This document shows, one piece after another, positions 41,629 through 49,185 of a stretch of 64,000 nucleotides of DNA; position 1 is the stretch's first letter; each line of letters opens with the position of its first letter. Source of the DNA: Streptomyces sp. SDr-06 (lineage in GTDB: Bacteria > Actinomycetota > Actinomycetes > Streptomycetales > Streptomycetaceae); assembly GCF_003324565.1 (NCBI RefSeq), contig NZ_QOLA01000013.1, forward strand, positions 124,001 to 188,000, given 5' to 3'. The notes under the pieces are model-generated. The model saw only the letters and a program-made list of their open reading frames with translations, had not been told where the DNA came from and searched no databases. Position numbers and translations under genes: made by a program.

Positions 41629-42834
41629 TCAGAAGATGTCGCTCATCGCCCAGTTCCAGTCGTGGTGGGGGTCGCCGAAGGTGCCCTTGCCGGTGCCCGG
41701 GTAGGTCGTGAGCTCGCGGTCCGACTTGGCGAGCAGGTCGGGCGCGTTCCAGGCCAGGTCGTCCAGGACGTCGCCGACGCACAGCAGCGTCCGGTACGTG
41801 TCCCAGCCCGCGCCGCCGATCAGCACCCGGGGGCGGAATCCTCCGTGCCCGTCGCCGGGGTAGCGCCACAGGCGGCCCGAGGTGTCGTTGGCGACGATGT
41901 CGTCGTGCCCGTCGCCGTCGAGGTCGCCCGTGCCGGTGAACGTCAGGGTCGTGTTCCAGCCCGCGCCCAGGCTCTTGCGGTGGCCGAAGCCGCCGTGGCC
42001 GTCGCCCGGGTACAGCCAGGCGCGCCCCGCGCCGTCGAGAGCCATGAGGTCGTTGTGGCCGTCGCCGTCGAGGTCGCCCACCGGGGCGAAGTGCCGCATG
42101 CCGGCCCAGCCCGCCCCCACGCGCAGGCGCTTGCCGAGGCGCCCGTCGCCCTGGCCGGGATACAGCCACAGCACCCCGGCCCGGTCCCGGGCGAGCACGT
42201 CCTCCTTGCCGTCGCCGGTGAGGTCGCCGTGCCGGGCCAGGGTCATGCCGTTCCAGCCGCGCCCGAGGAAGGTGCCGTTGCCGTCGCCGTCCAGGAAGTA
42301 GAGGCTGCCGTTCCAGTTGCGCTGGAGCAGGTCGGCCTGGCCGTCGCCGTTGAGGTCGCCGAAGGACTGGGCGCGTACGTCGTCACCGCCGCCGGAGCTC
42401 CAGTCGGAGTACTCCTTGCCCGACTGGCACTCGCGCAGCGTCCGGCCCCAGCGGAACGAGGTGTTGTCGTCCTTGCGGGGCTTCGCGCCGTGCGGGGCGG
42501 GCTTGGGCGGCGGGGTGCCTATGCCCGGGCCCTTGAGGTACATGTCGCGCCCCGGGTCCAGGTACTGGAACTCCGCCGGGCTCCACATGCAGGAGAACTC
42601 GCCGCCGGAGCGGTTGTAGACCGCCGGGGTCTCGTCGTCCCACGGCTCGGCCGAGGCCTGCGGCCCGGCGTAGGCGTCCATCGGGGCCTGGTTGTCGGCC
42701 CGGTCGAAGACGCAGAACTTGCCCACCGGGCAGTGGTCGAAGCCGACGGAGGCGTGGGCGGGGGTGAGCGCCGTGACGGTGAACCCCAGGACGGCGGCAG
42801 CCGTCGACAGAACAGTGCGGATGGTCGGCCGCAT
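41629..42834 (-). CDS. Secreted protein with I36-type domain and FG-GAP/VCBS repeats
   Basis: 401 residues. A signal peptide (TVLSTAAAVLGFTVTALTPA, cleavage after AHA) is followed by a peptidase-inhibitor I36-like domain (FDHCPVGKFCVFDRADNQAP, VYNRSGGEFSCMWS), then from residue 150 five FG-GAP/VCBS repeats, each with a calcium-loop DxNxDG or DxDGDG motif (GDLNGDGQADLL, GDGNGTFLGRGWNG, GDLTGDGKEDVL, GDLDGDGHNDLM, GDLDGDGHDDIV). The repeats should fold into a beta-propeller, giving a secreted binding protein. I36 domains inhibit metalloproteases in Streptomyces; whether this one does is unknown. Confidence 0.85.
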   Translation of the reverse strand: MRPTIRTVLSTAAAVLGFTVTALTPAHASVGFDHCPVGKFCVFDRADNQAPMDAYAGPQASAEPWDDETPAVYNRSGGEFSCMWSPAEFQYLDPGRDMYLKGPGIGTPPPKPAPHGAKPRKDDNTSFRWGRTLRECQSGKEYSDWSSGGGDDVRAQSFGDLNGDGQADLLQRNWNGSLYFLDGDGNGTFLGRGWNGMTLARHGDLTGDGKEDVLARDRAGVLWLYPGQGDGRLGKRLRVGAGWAGMRHFAPVGDLDGDGHNDLMALDGAGRAWLYPGDGHGGFGHRKSLGAGWNTTLTFTGTGDLDGDGHDDIVANDTSGRLWRYPGDGHGGFRPRVLIGGAGWDTYRTLLCVGDVLDDLAWNAPDLLAKSDRELTTYPGTGKGTFGDPHHDWNWAMSDIF

Positions 42835-42950
42835 GAATCATTTCCCCCCAGGGAAGCCGGGGCGCGGGCCCCGCAGAAACGAGCGACGGGATCCTACGAC
42901 AGGCCTCGCGGCGGCTCGGCACAGGGGGCCGATCTTGGTTGACTGTCCCC

Positions 42951-43520
42951 ATGCGCCTCTTCGCCGCCGTACTCCCCCCGGCCCCGGCCGTCGACGAACT
43001 CGGCCGCGCGGTTCGGCAGTTGGGGCGTCTGCCCGGCGGGCAGGCGCTGCGCTGGACCGGGCGCGAGGGCTGGCACCTCACCCTCGCGTTCATGGGCGAC
43101 ACCGACGAGGCGGTCCTGGCCGAGCTGCACGAACGGCTGCGCCGGGCGGCCCGCCGCACCGAGCCCTTCACGCTGCGGCTGCACGGCGGCGGCCGCTTCG
43201 ACGGTCGCGCCCTGTGGGCCGGCGTCGCGGGCGGCCTCGACCACCTGCGCCTGCTCGCCGAACGCGCGGACGCAGCCGCCCGCCGCTCCGGCATCCCGAT
43301 GGACCAGCACCGCCGGTATGTGCCGCACCTCACCCTGGCGCGCACGCGCACGCCGATGGACCTGAAGCCGTACGCCGACGCGCTCGCCGCGTTCGAGGGC
43401 AGCCCGTGGCAGGTCGGCGAGTTGGCCCTGGTCCGCAGCGACCTGCCGCGCGGCGGCACCCCTGGCGAGCAGCCCCGCTACGAGACGGTCGCGCGCTGGC
43501 CGCTGGGCGGGGCCGGTTAG
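42951..43520 (+). CDS. thpR: RNA 2',3'-cyclic phosphodiesterase (LigT/ThpR)
   Basis: 189 residues. MRLFAAVLPPAPAVDELGRA opens a 2H phosphoesterase, with both catalytic HxTx motifs intact: HLTL at His42 and HLTL at His126 (YVPHLTLART). Length and spacing are those of ThpR. It should hydrolyse 2',3'-cyclic phosphate ends of RNA to 2'-phosphates. A tiny open frame follows nine bases later. Divergent from the I36/FG-GAP gene. Confidence 0.92.
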   Translation: MRLFAAVLPPAPAVDELGRAVRQLGRLPGGQALRWTGREGWHLTLAFMGDTDEAVLAELHERLRRAARRTEPFTLRLHGGGRFDGRALWAGVAGGLDHLRLLAERADAAARRSGIPMDQHRRYVPHLTLARTRTPMDLKPYADALAAFEGSPWQVGELALVRSDLPRGGTPGEQPRYETVARWPLGGAG

Positions 43521-43529
43521 GCTCAAGGG

Positions 43530-43616
43530 GTGGACCCGAAGACCAGGAACCGGATCATGGCCGGTGTGCTCGTGCTGATGTTCATCGTCGTGGCGGTGGC
43601 GGCCGCCGTCGGCTGA
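43530..43616 (+). CDS. Possible 28-residue single-helix membrane peptide
   Basis: GTG 43530 opens VDPKTRNRIMAG, then one hydrophobic helix (VLVLMFIVVAVAAAVG) up to the TGA. A basic, polar start before a helix is a normal small-membrane-protein layout, and it follows thpR by nine bases with a strong terminator after it. AAGGGG lies directly against the GTG, closer than usual, so translation is uncertain. Confidence 0.4.
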   Translation: MDPKTRNRIMAGVLVLMFIVVAVAAAVG

Positions 43617-43631
43617 CCGCGACCGCCGCCC

Positions 43632-43655
43632 GCGCGGGGCCGGTCGGCCCCGCGC
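43632..43655. terminator. Terminator between thpR/small peptide and the aldo/keto reductase gene
   Basis: GCGCGGGGCC-GGTC-GGCCCCGCGC; ten-base perfect stem between convergent genes. Confidence 0.85.
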
Positions 43656-43676
43656 CCCCGTTCCGGCGCGTACGCC

Positions 43677-44669
43677 CTACCAGGCGAAGGCCTCCGGCGA
43701 CGGTCCGGGGCCGGGGAAGATGTCGTCGAGCGCGGTCAGGAACTCCTGCGGCAGATCGAGTTCCACCGCCCGCAGCGCCGCGTCCAGCTGGTCCGCCGTA
43801 CGCGGCCCGACGATCGGGCCCGCCACGCCGGGCCGGGTGAGCAGCCAGGCGAGCGCCACCTCGGCCGGGTCGAGATCGTGCTTGGCGACCAGGTCCTCGT
43901 ACGCCTGGACCTGCCCGCGCACCCCCGGGTTCGCCAGGGTCTGGGCCGCGAGGCCGCCCTTGGAGCGCGAGCCGGAACCCTCGCGCTCCTTGCGCAGGAT
44001 GCCGCCGAGCATGCCGCCGTGCAGCGGCGACCAGGGGATGACGCCGAGCCCGTACTCGACCGCGGCCGGGACGACCTCCATCTCCGCGCGGCGTTCGGCG
44101 AGGTTGTAGAGGCACTGCTCGCTGACCAGGCCGACCCGGCCGGTGCGGGCGGCGGTCTCGTTGGCCTGCGCGATCTTGTAGCCGGGGAAGTTGGACGATC
44201 CGGCGTAGAGGATCTTGCCCTGGGTGATCAGGACGTCGACGGCCTGCCAGATCTCCTCGAAGGGCGTCAGGCGGTCGATGTGGTGGAACTGGTAGACGTC
44301 GATGTGGTCGGTGCCCAGGCGCCGGAGCGAGGCCTCGACGGAGCGGCGGATGTTGACCGCCGACAGCTTGTGGTGGTTGGGCCAGGCCTCGCCGTCGCCC
44401 ATGTTGCCGTACATCTTGGTGGCGAGGACGGTCTTGTCGCGCCGGTCGCCGCCCTGGGCGAACCAGCTGCCGATGATCTCCTCGGTACGGCCCTTGTTCT
44501 CGCCCCAGCCGTAAACATTGGCGGTGTCGAAGAAGTTGATGCCCGCGCCGAGCGCGGCATCCATGATCGCGTGACTTGCGGCCTCGTCGGTCTGCGGTCC
44601 GAAGTTCATCGTCCCCAGGACGATCCTGCTCACCTGGAGACCCGTGCGTCCGAGCTGCGTGTACTTCAT
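43677..44669 (-). CDS. Aldo/keto reductase A (tandem pair)
   Basis: 330 residues from ATG 44669. AKR barrel with VSRIVLGTMNFGPQTDEAAS, the catalytic Asp/Tyr region INFFDTANVYGWGENKGRTE, catalytic Lys in TVLATKMYGNMGDG, His in DVYQFHHIDRLTP, and the NADPH-site GVIPWSPLHGGMLGG and GPIVGPRTADQLDAAL. It should reduce carbonyls with NADPH; the natural substrate is unknown. The neighbour at 44751-45758 is a close paralogue; both end in PGPGPSPEAFAW. Confidence 0.92.
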   Translation of the reverse strand: MKYTQLGRTGLQVSRIVLGTMNFGPQTDEAASHAIMDAALGAGINFFDTANVYGWGENKGRTEEIIGSWFAQGGDRRDKTVLATKMYGNMGDGEAWPNHHKLSAVNIRRSVEASLRRLGTDHIDVYQFHHIDRLTPFEEIWQAVDVLITQGKILYAGSSNFPGYKIAQANETAARTGRVGLVSEQCLYNLAERRAEMEVVPAAVEYGLGVIPWSPLHGGMLGGILRKEREGSGSRSKGGLAAQTLANPGVRGQVQAYEDLVAKHDLDPAEVALAWLLTRPGVAGPIVGPRTADQLDAALRAVELDLPQEFLTALDDIFPGPGPSPEAFAW

Positions 44670-44708
44670 GGAAGACCAGCCAACGTCTTCGAGCTCGCTC
44701 AAGGCAAG

Positions 44709-44738
44709 GGGCCGGGCCGGGACTTCCCGGCCCGGCCC
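44709..44738. terminator. Terminator between the tandem aldo/keto reductase genes
   Basis: GGGCCGGGCCGGG-ACTT and its exact complement, a 13-base stem, 12 bases after the stop of the upstream gene (minus strand). It should separate the two transcripts or reduce read-through. Confidence 0.8.
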
Positions 44739-44750
44739 GGAGCCCGCGTC

Positions 44751-45758
44751 CTACCAGGCGAAGGCCTCGGGCGAGGGGCCCGGGCCGGGGAAGATCTCGT
44801 CGAGCCCGGCGAGCAGCTCCTCGCCGAGCTCCAACTCCAGCGCGCGCAGCGCCGATTCGAGGTGGGCGGGGGTGCGCGGGCCGACGATGGGGCCGGTCAC
44901 GCCGGGCCGGGTGAGCAGCCAGGCCAGCGCCACCTCGCCGGGCTCCAGCTCGTGCTTGGCGACCAGGTCCTCGTACGCCTGGATCCGGGCCCGTACGGCC
45001 GGGTCGGCCAGGCCCGCGGCGGAGCGGCCGGTCCTGGTGCGCGCGCCCGTGCCCTCGCGCTCCTTGCGCAGCGCGCCGCCGAGCAGGCCCTGGTGGAGCG
45101 GCGACCAGGGGATGACGCCGAGCCCGTACTCCTGGGCGGCCGGGACGACCTCCATCTCGGCGCGGCGCTCGGCGAGGTTGTAGAGGCACTGCTCGCTGAC
45201 CAGACCCAGCCGGCCGGTGCGGGCGGCGATCTCATTGGCCTGCGCGATCTTGTAGCCGGGGAAGTTGGAGGTGCCCGCGTAGAGGATCTTGCCCTGGGTG
45301 ATCAGGACGTCGACGGCCTGCCAGATCTCCTCGAACGGGGTGGCCCGGTCGACGTGGTGGAACTGGTACACGTCGATGTGATCGGTGCCGAGCCGCCGGA
45401 GCGAAGCCTCCACGGAGCGGCGGATGTTGACCGCCGACAGCTTGCTGTGGTTCGGCCACGCCTCGGTGCTCCAGGGCTTGCCCGGGGTCATGTCGCCGTA
45501 CATCTTGGTGGCGAGGACGACCTTGTCGCGCCGGCCGCCGCCCCGGGCGAACCAGGAGCCGAGGATCTTCTCGGTGAGGCCCTTGTCCTCGTCCACGCCG
45601 TAGATATTGGCGGTGTCGAAGAAGTTGATGCCGGCGTCCAGGGCCGTGTCCATCAGGGCGTGGCTGACGGCCTCGTCCGCCTCGCTGCCGAAGTTCATCG
45701 TGCCGAGGACGAGACGGCTGACCTGGAGTCCGGTGCGTCCGAGCTGTGTGTACTTCAT
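44751..45758 (-). CDS. Aldo/keto reductase B (tandem pair)
   Basis: 335 residues from ATG 45758. Same motifs as the neighbour: VSRLVLGTMNFGSEADEAVS, INFFDTANIYGVDEDKGLTE, VVLATKMYGDMTPGKPWSTE, DVYQFHHVDRATPFEE and GPIVGPRTPAHLESAL. It has a six-residue insertion (TPGKPWSTE region) relative to A. The high identity with the same order points to recent tandem duplication. A terminator hairpin lies between the two. Confidence 0.92.
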   Translation of the reverse strand: MKYTQLGRTGLQVSRLVLGTMNFGSEADEAVSHALMDTALDAGINFFDTANIYGVDEDKGLTEKILGSWFARGGGRRDKVVLATKMYGDMTPGKPWSTEAWPNHSKLSAVNIRRSVEASLRRLGTDHIDVYQFHHVDRATPFEEIWQAVDVLITQGKILYAGTSNFPGYKIAQANEIAARTGRLGLVSEQCLYNLAERRAEMEVVPAAQEYGLGVIPWSPLHQGLLGGALRKEREGTGARTRTGRSAAGLADPAVRARIQAYEDLVAKHELEPGEVALAWLLTRPGVTGPIVGPRTPAHLESALRALELELGEELLAGLDEIFPGPGPSPEAFAW

Positions 45759-45834
45759 GGCCCCATCAAAGCCTGTTGGTGTGCGCTCGAAGCAAGGGCC
45801 CCGTTCAAAGGGTCCGACTCCCGCCGTCCGTCCG

Positions 45835-46509
45835 CTACTTGGAGCCGACGGGGCTGACGTAGGTGCCGGGATGCGTCGCCCCGTCCTGGAGCAGGACCGA
45901 GGAGAAGTCCCAGGGAAGGGTGTGGGCATGGGTCTCGTTCGGCGGGGTGACCACGATGCTCTTCGGCTGGAACTCCTGCCCGGCGCCCTTGCTGAACGGC
46001 AGGTAGAAGATGTTGAAGGTGGTCGTCGCGCCCGGCCGTACCGTGACCGTCGAGGGGGACTCGGCGGTGTAGCGCGTCAGTGACCACTTGGTGGAGCCGC
46101 CCACCAGGTCCACGCCGGGATAGCCCTTCATCACACACGCCTTGGCGCCCTTGTTGGTGAGCGTGATGGTGACGGCGCCCTGCGAGCCCTTCGACCGCGC
46201 CCCGCTGCCGGGGGCGACGGCGAAGCCGAGCTGGGAGGTCAGGCAGTGGTCGCCGCCCGCTCCGGTGCCGCTGCCCGTGCCCGCGTTCGTGTCGCCGCCG
46301 ACGCTGCCGCCGGAGGGGGCCATGCTCCGGCCGCCGTTCACGCCGGGGGAGCTCGTGCCGGTGCCGGTGCCGGTGCCGGTGGCGGTGTTGCTCGGGGTGT
46401 CGGTGGAGACCTTGCCGGAGCCGCCGCTGTCGTTGCCGCAGGCCGTCAGGGTCAGGCCGGCGGTGAGGAGGGCGATCGCTGCCATGTGGGCGGTACGCAG
46501 GCGCAACAC
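45835..46509 (-). CDS. DUF4232 lipoprotein
   Basis: 224 residues from GTG 46509 (AAAGGA five bases upstream). A signal peptide with lipobox LTLTACGND is followed by a Gly/Ser/Thr linker with a simple repeat (TATGTGTGTGTSS) and a C-terminal DUF4232 domain (HCLTSQLGFAV, VTITLTNKGAKACVMKGYPG, GATTTFNIFYLPFSKGAG). It is a cell-surface lipoprotein of unknown role; the linker length probably varies between strains. Confidence 0.85.
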   Translation of the reverse strand: MLRLRTAHMAAIALLTAGLTLTACGNDSGGSGKVSTDTPSNTATGTGTGTGTSSPGVNGGRSMAPSGGSVGGDTNAGTGSGTGAGGDHCLTSQLGFAVAPGSGARSKGSQGAVTITLTNKGAKACVMKGYPGVDLVGGSTKWSLTRYTAESPSTVTVRPGATTTFNIFYLPFSKGAGQEFQPKSIVVTPPNETHAHTLPWDFSSVLLQDGATHPGTYVSPVGSK

Positions 46510-46802
46510 GGCGATCCTTTCGTTTCCTTGTCCGTTCGGGTGCCCGGCGCTCCCGGTTTCAAGCGGAACGCGCACGGAACGCGGGGCTGTGGTCCTGGCC
46601 CTTGAGCACACCGCGCACCTCCTGGACGTTCCGCGCCGCCGGACGGTTTCATCGTGGCGCGTGGACGCGGGATCGGCGCGCCGGGAATTCGTCCACAGCC
46701 TGTGGGTGGCCGGTTCTGGGCCGCGCCCGCCGTTTCGTGGTTCCGTTCGATTGCTGGGACCATCGGGGTCGGCGGCGCGGCGATCGGCACGGAGGCACGT
46801 TC

Positions 46803-47954
46803 ATGGCAGGCGGAACACAGGGCGCTGGGACGGAGGCCGTCGACCTCGCGTTCGCCGCGGCGCTGTACATCGAGGGCGACGCTGCCCTCGACACCGGCGC
46901 ATCGCTGCTCGCGGCCGCACCGGACGCGGACAGCGAACTCGCCCTGCGCGGGCGGGAGTTCGTGCGGCGCGCCTGGGATCGGGGCTGGCAGCCCGCCGAT
47001 GTCGCCCGGATCGTACGGCGCGACCTGGACGAGCCGCACCTGCGCGTCCTGAGCGGCCTGATCCGCGACGAACTCGTCCGCTACGACCGGCTGCCCCCGC
47101 GCTGGCAGGGCCAGGTGGCCGACCTGCCGGAGGAGCCCTGGCGCGCGGACCGCTTCTCGTACGCGACCGTCGTCCTGGAGCTGTACCGGCTGCTGCTCGC
47201 GCTGCCCGCGATCGAGCCCGCCGGGCCGGTGCCTGGGGCCTCGCCGCTCGGGCCGCCGGTGCACGGCGAACCCAAGACGCTGGCCCGGATCCGGGCGCTG
47301 CTCGCGAAGGCCGAGGCGACCGGGTTCCCCGAGGAGGCGGAGGCGCTCAGCGCCAAGGCGCAGGAGCTGATGGCCCGGCACAGCGTGGACGAGGCGCTGC
47401 TCGCGGGGCGCGGGCCCGGCGGGGAGGTGCCGGGCGCCTGCCGGATCGGGGTGGACGCGCCGTATGAGACGGCCAAGGCGATCCTGCTCGACGCGGTCGC
47501 CTCCGCCAACCACTGCCGGGCGGTGTGGAACGCCGAGCTCGGCTTCTCGACGGTGGTCGGCTTCGAGGGGGACCTGGAGGTGGTCGAGCTCCTTCACACC
47601 TCCCTCCTCGTGCAGGGCACGGCCGCGATGACGCGGGCGGAGGCGGCGCAGCGGGCGGGCGGACGCAAGCGGACCAAGACGTTCCGGCAGTCCTTCCTGC
47701 TCGCCTACGCGGGGCGGCTGGGGGACCTGCTGACGGCTACGGCGCGGGATGTGGAGGCGTCGTACGGGGGTGAGCTGCTGCCCGTCCTGGCAACGCGGGC
47801 GGTGGCGGTCGCCGGGCGGGCGGAGGAGATGTTTCCCCGGACGGTGTCGACGCGGGTCCGGGGGGCGTCGGACGAGTCCGGTTGGCGGGACGGGCGGGCC
47901 GCGGCGGACCAGGCCCACCGCACCCCCCACCGCGGTCTCCCGGGCAGGCCCTGA
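46803..47954 (+). CDS. DUF2786 family protein
   Basis: 383 residues from ATG 46803, with GGAGG seven bases upstream. The DUF2786 core is KTLARIRALLAKAEATGFPE and EAEALSAKAQELMARHSVDE, a region seen at the start of several phage and chromosomal proteins and possibly nucleic-acid-binding. The later part (SFLLAYAGRLGDLLTATARD) is helical. No catalytic motif is visible. The 293 bases before it, shared with the divergent DUF4232 gene, contain no gene. Confidence 0.75.
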   Translation: MAGGTQGAGTEAVDLAFAAALYIEGDAALDTGASLLAAAPDADSELALRGREFVRRAWDRGWQPADVARIVRRDLDEPHLRVLSGLIRDELVRYDRLPPRWQGQVADLPEEPWRADRFSYATVVLELYRLLLALPAIEPAGPVPGASPLGPPVHGEPKTLARIRALLAKAEATGFPEEAEALSAKAQELMARHSVDEALLAGRGPGGEVPGACRIGVDAPYETAKAILLDAVASANHCRAVWNAELGFSTVVGFEGDLEVVELLHTSLLVQGTAAMTRAEAAQRAGGRKRTKTFRQSFLLAYAGRLGDLLTATARDVEASYGGELLPVLATRAVAVAGRAEEMFPRTVSTRVRGASDESGWRDGRAAADQAHRTPHRGLPGRP

Positions 47955-48157
47955 CCCGCCGAGACCCTCCGGGGGCGCGGGTGGGCCGAGCGCAGGCCGT
48001 CCCGGACCTGGCCCCGGGACGGCGGGACGGGGGTGGGACGGCGGTAAGGCCCGCGCGGAGCGCTAGGTTCCCGTTGTCGCCGTCCGGTGCGACACCTGCC
48101 GCGGGGGACCGTACGACGGAGCGCCCCCGCCTCCACACCTCTTCGGGGAATCCTCAC

Positions 48158-48688
48158 ATGCGCATACGCTCTTCCGCCGTGGCCGCCTTCGCCCTGGCCG
48201 CAGCCCTCGGCACCCTGCTGACCCCCACCGCGGCCCAGGCGGCTCCGAAGCCCAACGTCACGATCAACATCGCGGACGGCTACTGCCTGGACATCCCGAA
48301 CGGAAGCGCTTCCAACGGGCAGGTCGTCCAGCAGTGGCCGTGCAACGGAACCAACGCCCAGCAGTGGAACATCCTGGACGCCGGCGCCAGCCACTTCAAG
48401 ATCCAGAGCGCCGCGTGGCCGTCCTTCTGTCTGAACAACTGGAGGGGCGGCAACACCACGGGCGACTACATCAAGCTGTTCAACAACTGCGACAGCGCCG
48501 ACGCGGCCTTCAACACCGTCGGCAACGACGGGGGCGGCAACTACATCCGGTTCCAGCCGATGAAGGCGACGAGCAACTGCGTCAACATGTGGGGCGGCCA
48601 GAACCAGGGCGCGCTCGCCCGCCTCTACCCCTGCAAGGAAGACGCCCCCAACGCCCGCTTCCGCCTGTGGATGTCCGGCACCATCTAG
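48158..48688 (+). CDS. Secreted ricin-type beta-trefoil protein
   Basis: 176 residues. Signal peptide RSSAVAAFALAAALGTLLTP with cleavage after AQA. The mature 145 residues are a single ricin-like trefoil: YCLDIPNGSASNGQVVQQWP, CNGTNAQQWNI (QxW motif), FCLNNWRGGNTT and CVNMWGGQNQGALARLYPCK. Six Cys residues suit disulphides. There is no catalytic domain, so it is a free carbohydrate-binding lectin. GGGGAA precedes the ATG. Confidence 0.85.
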   Translation: MRIRSSAVAAFALAAALGTLLTPTAAQAAPKPNVTINIADGYCLDIPNGSASNGQVVQQWPCNGTNAQQWNILDAGASHFKIQSAAWPSFCLNNWRGGNTTGDYIKLFNNCDSADAAFNTVGNDGGGNYIRFQPMKATSNCVNMWGGQNQGALARLYPCKEDAPNARFRLWMSGTI

Positions 48689-49035
48689 ACGCCCAGGGCC
48701 GCGAGCAACTGCGGCCCGCAGCCGAGGGGTCCCAGGGGCGCGAGGAACTGCGCGAGAGGCACGCACGGTCGGCGGCCGAAGGGGGGTTGGGGGCGCGGGG
48801 AACTGCGCGAGAACCACGCACGGCCCGCAGCCGGAGGCGGGTTGGGGGCGCGGGGAACTGCGCGAGAAACCACGCACGGTCGGCGGCCGTAGGGGGGTTG
48901 GGGGCGCGGGGAACTGCGCGAGAAACCACGCACGGTCTGCGGCCGTAGGGGGGTTGGGGGCGCGGGGAACTGCGCGAGAAGCACCCACGGCCCGCAGCCG
49001 AAGAGGGATAGGGGCGCGGGGAACTGCGCAAACAC
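48689..49035. repeat. Tandem array of six or seven GCGCGGGGAACTGCGCGAG units (composite repeat copy 6)
   Basis: Directly after the ricin-protein stop codon, a unit of about 55 bp is repeated head to tail: GGTTGGGGGCGCGGGGAACT, GCGCGAGAAACCACGCACGG, then TCGGCGGCCGTAGGG. Copies near 48845 and 48900 are almost identical; the outer copies are more diverged. The following 150 bases up to the FUSC gene hold no gene I can support. Confidence 0.85.
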
Positions 49036-49185
49036 CCCGCCCGGCCTGCGGGCAGCCACCCCCGCGGGGGCATGCGGGCAGCCACCCCAGGAAGGGCGAC
49101 GGGCACCCGGCGTCGGGACGGCGCGAGCGGGGGCCGCCGGGGCGGGGGCGGACGGAAGGGCAACCTCCCCGTTACCCTCGGGATC

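Noticed and set aside
48689..49035. CRISPR array
   Set aside because: Units are contiguous variants of one another with no unique spacers, and there is no cas gene in the window.
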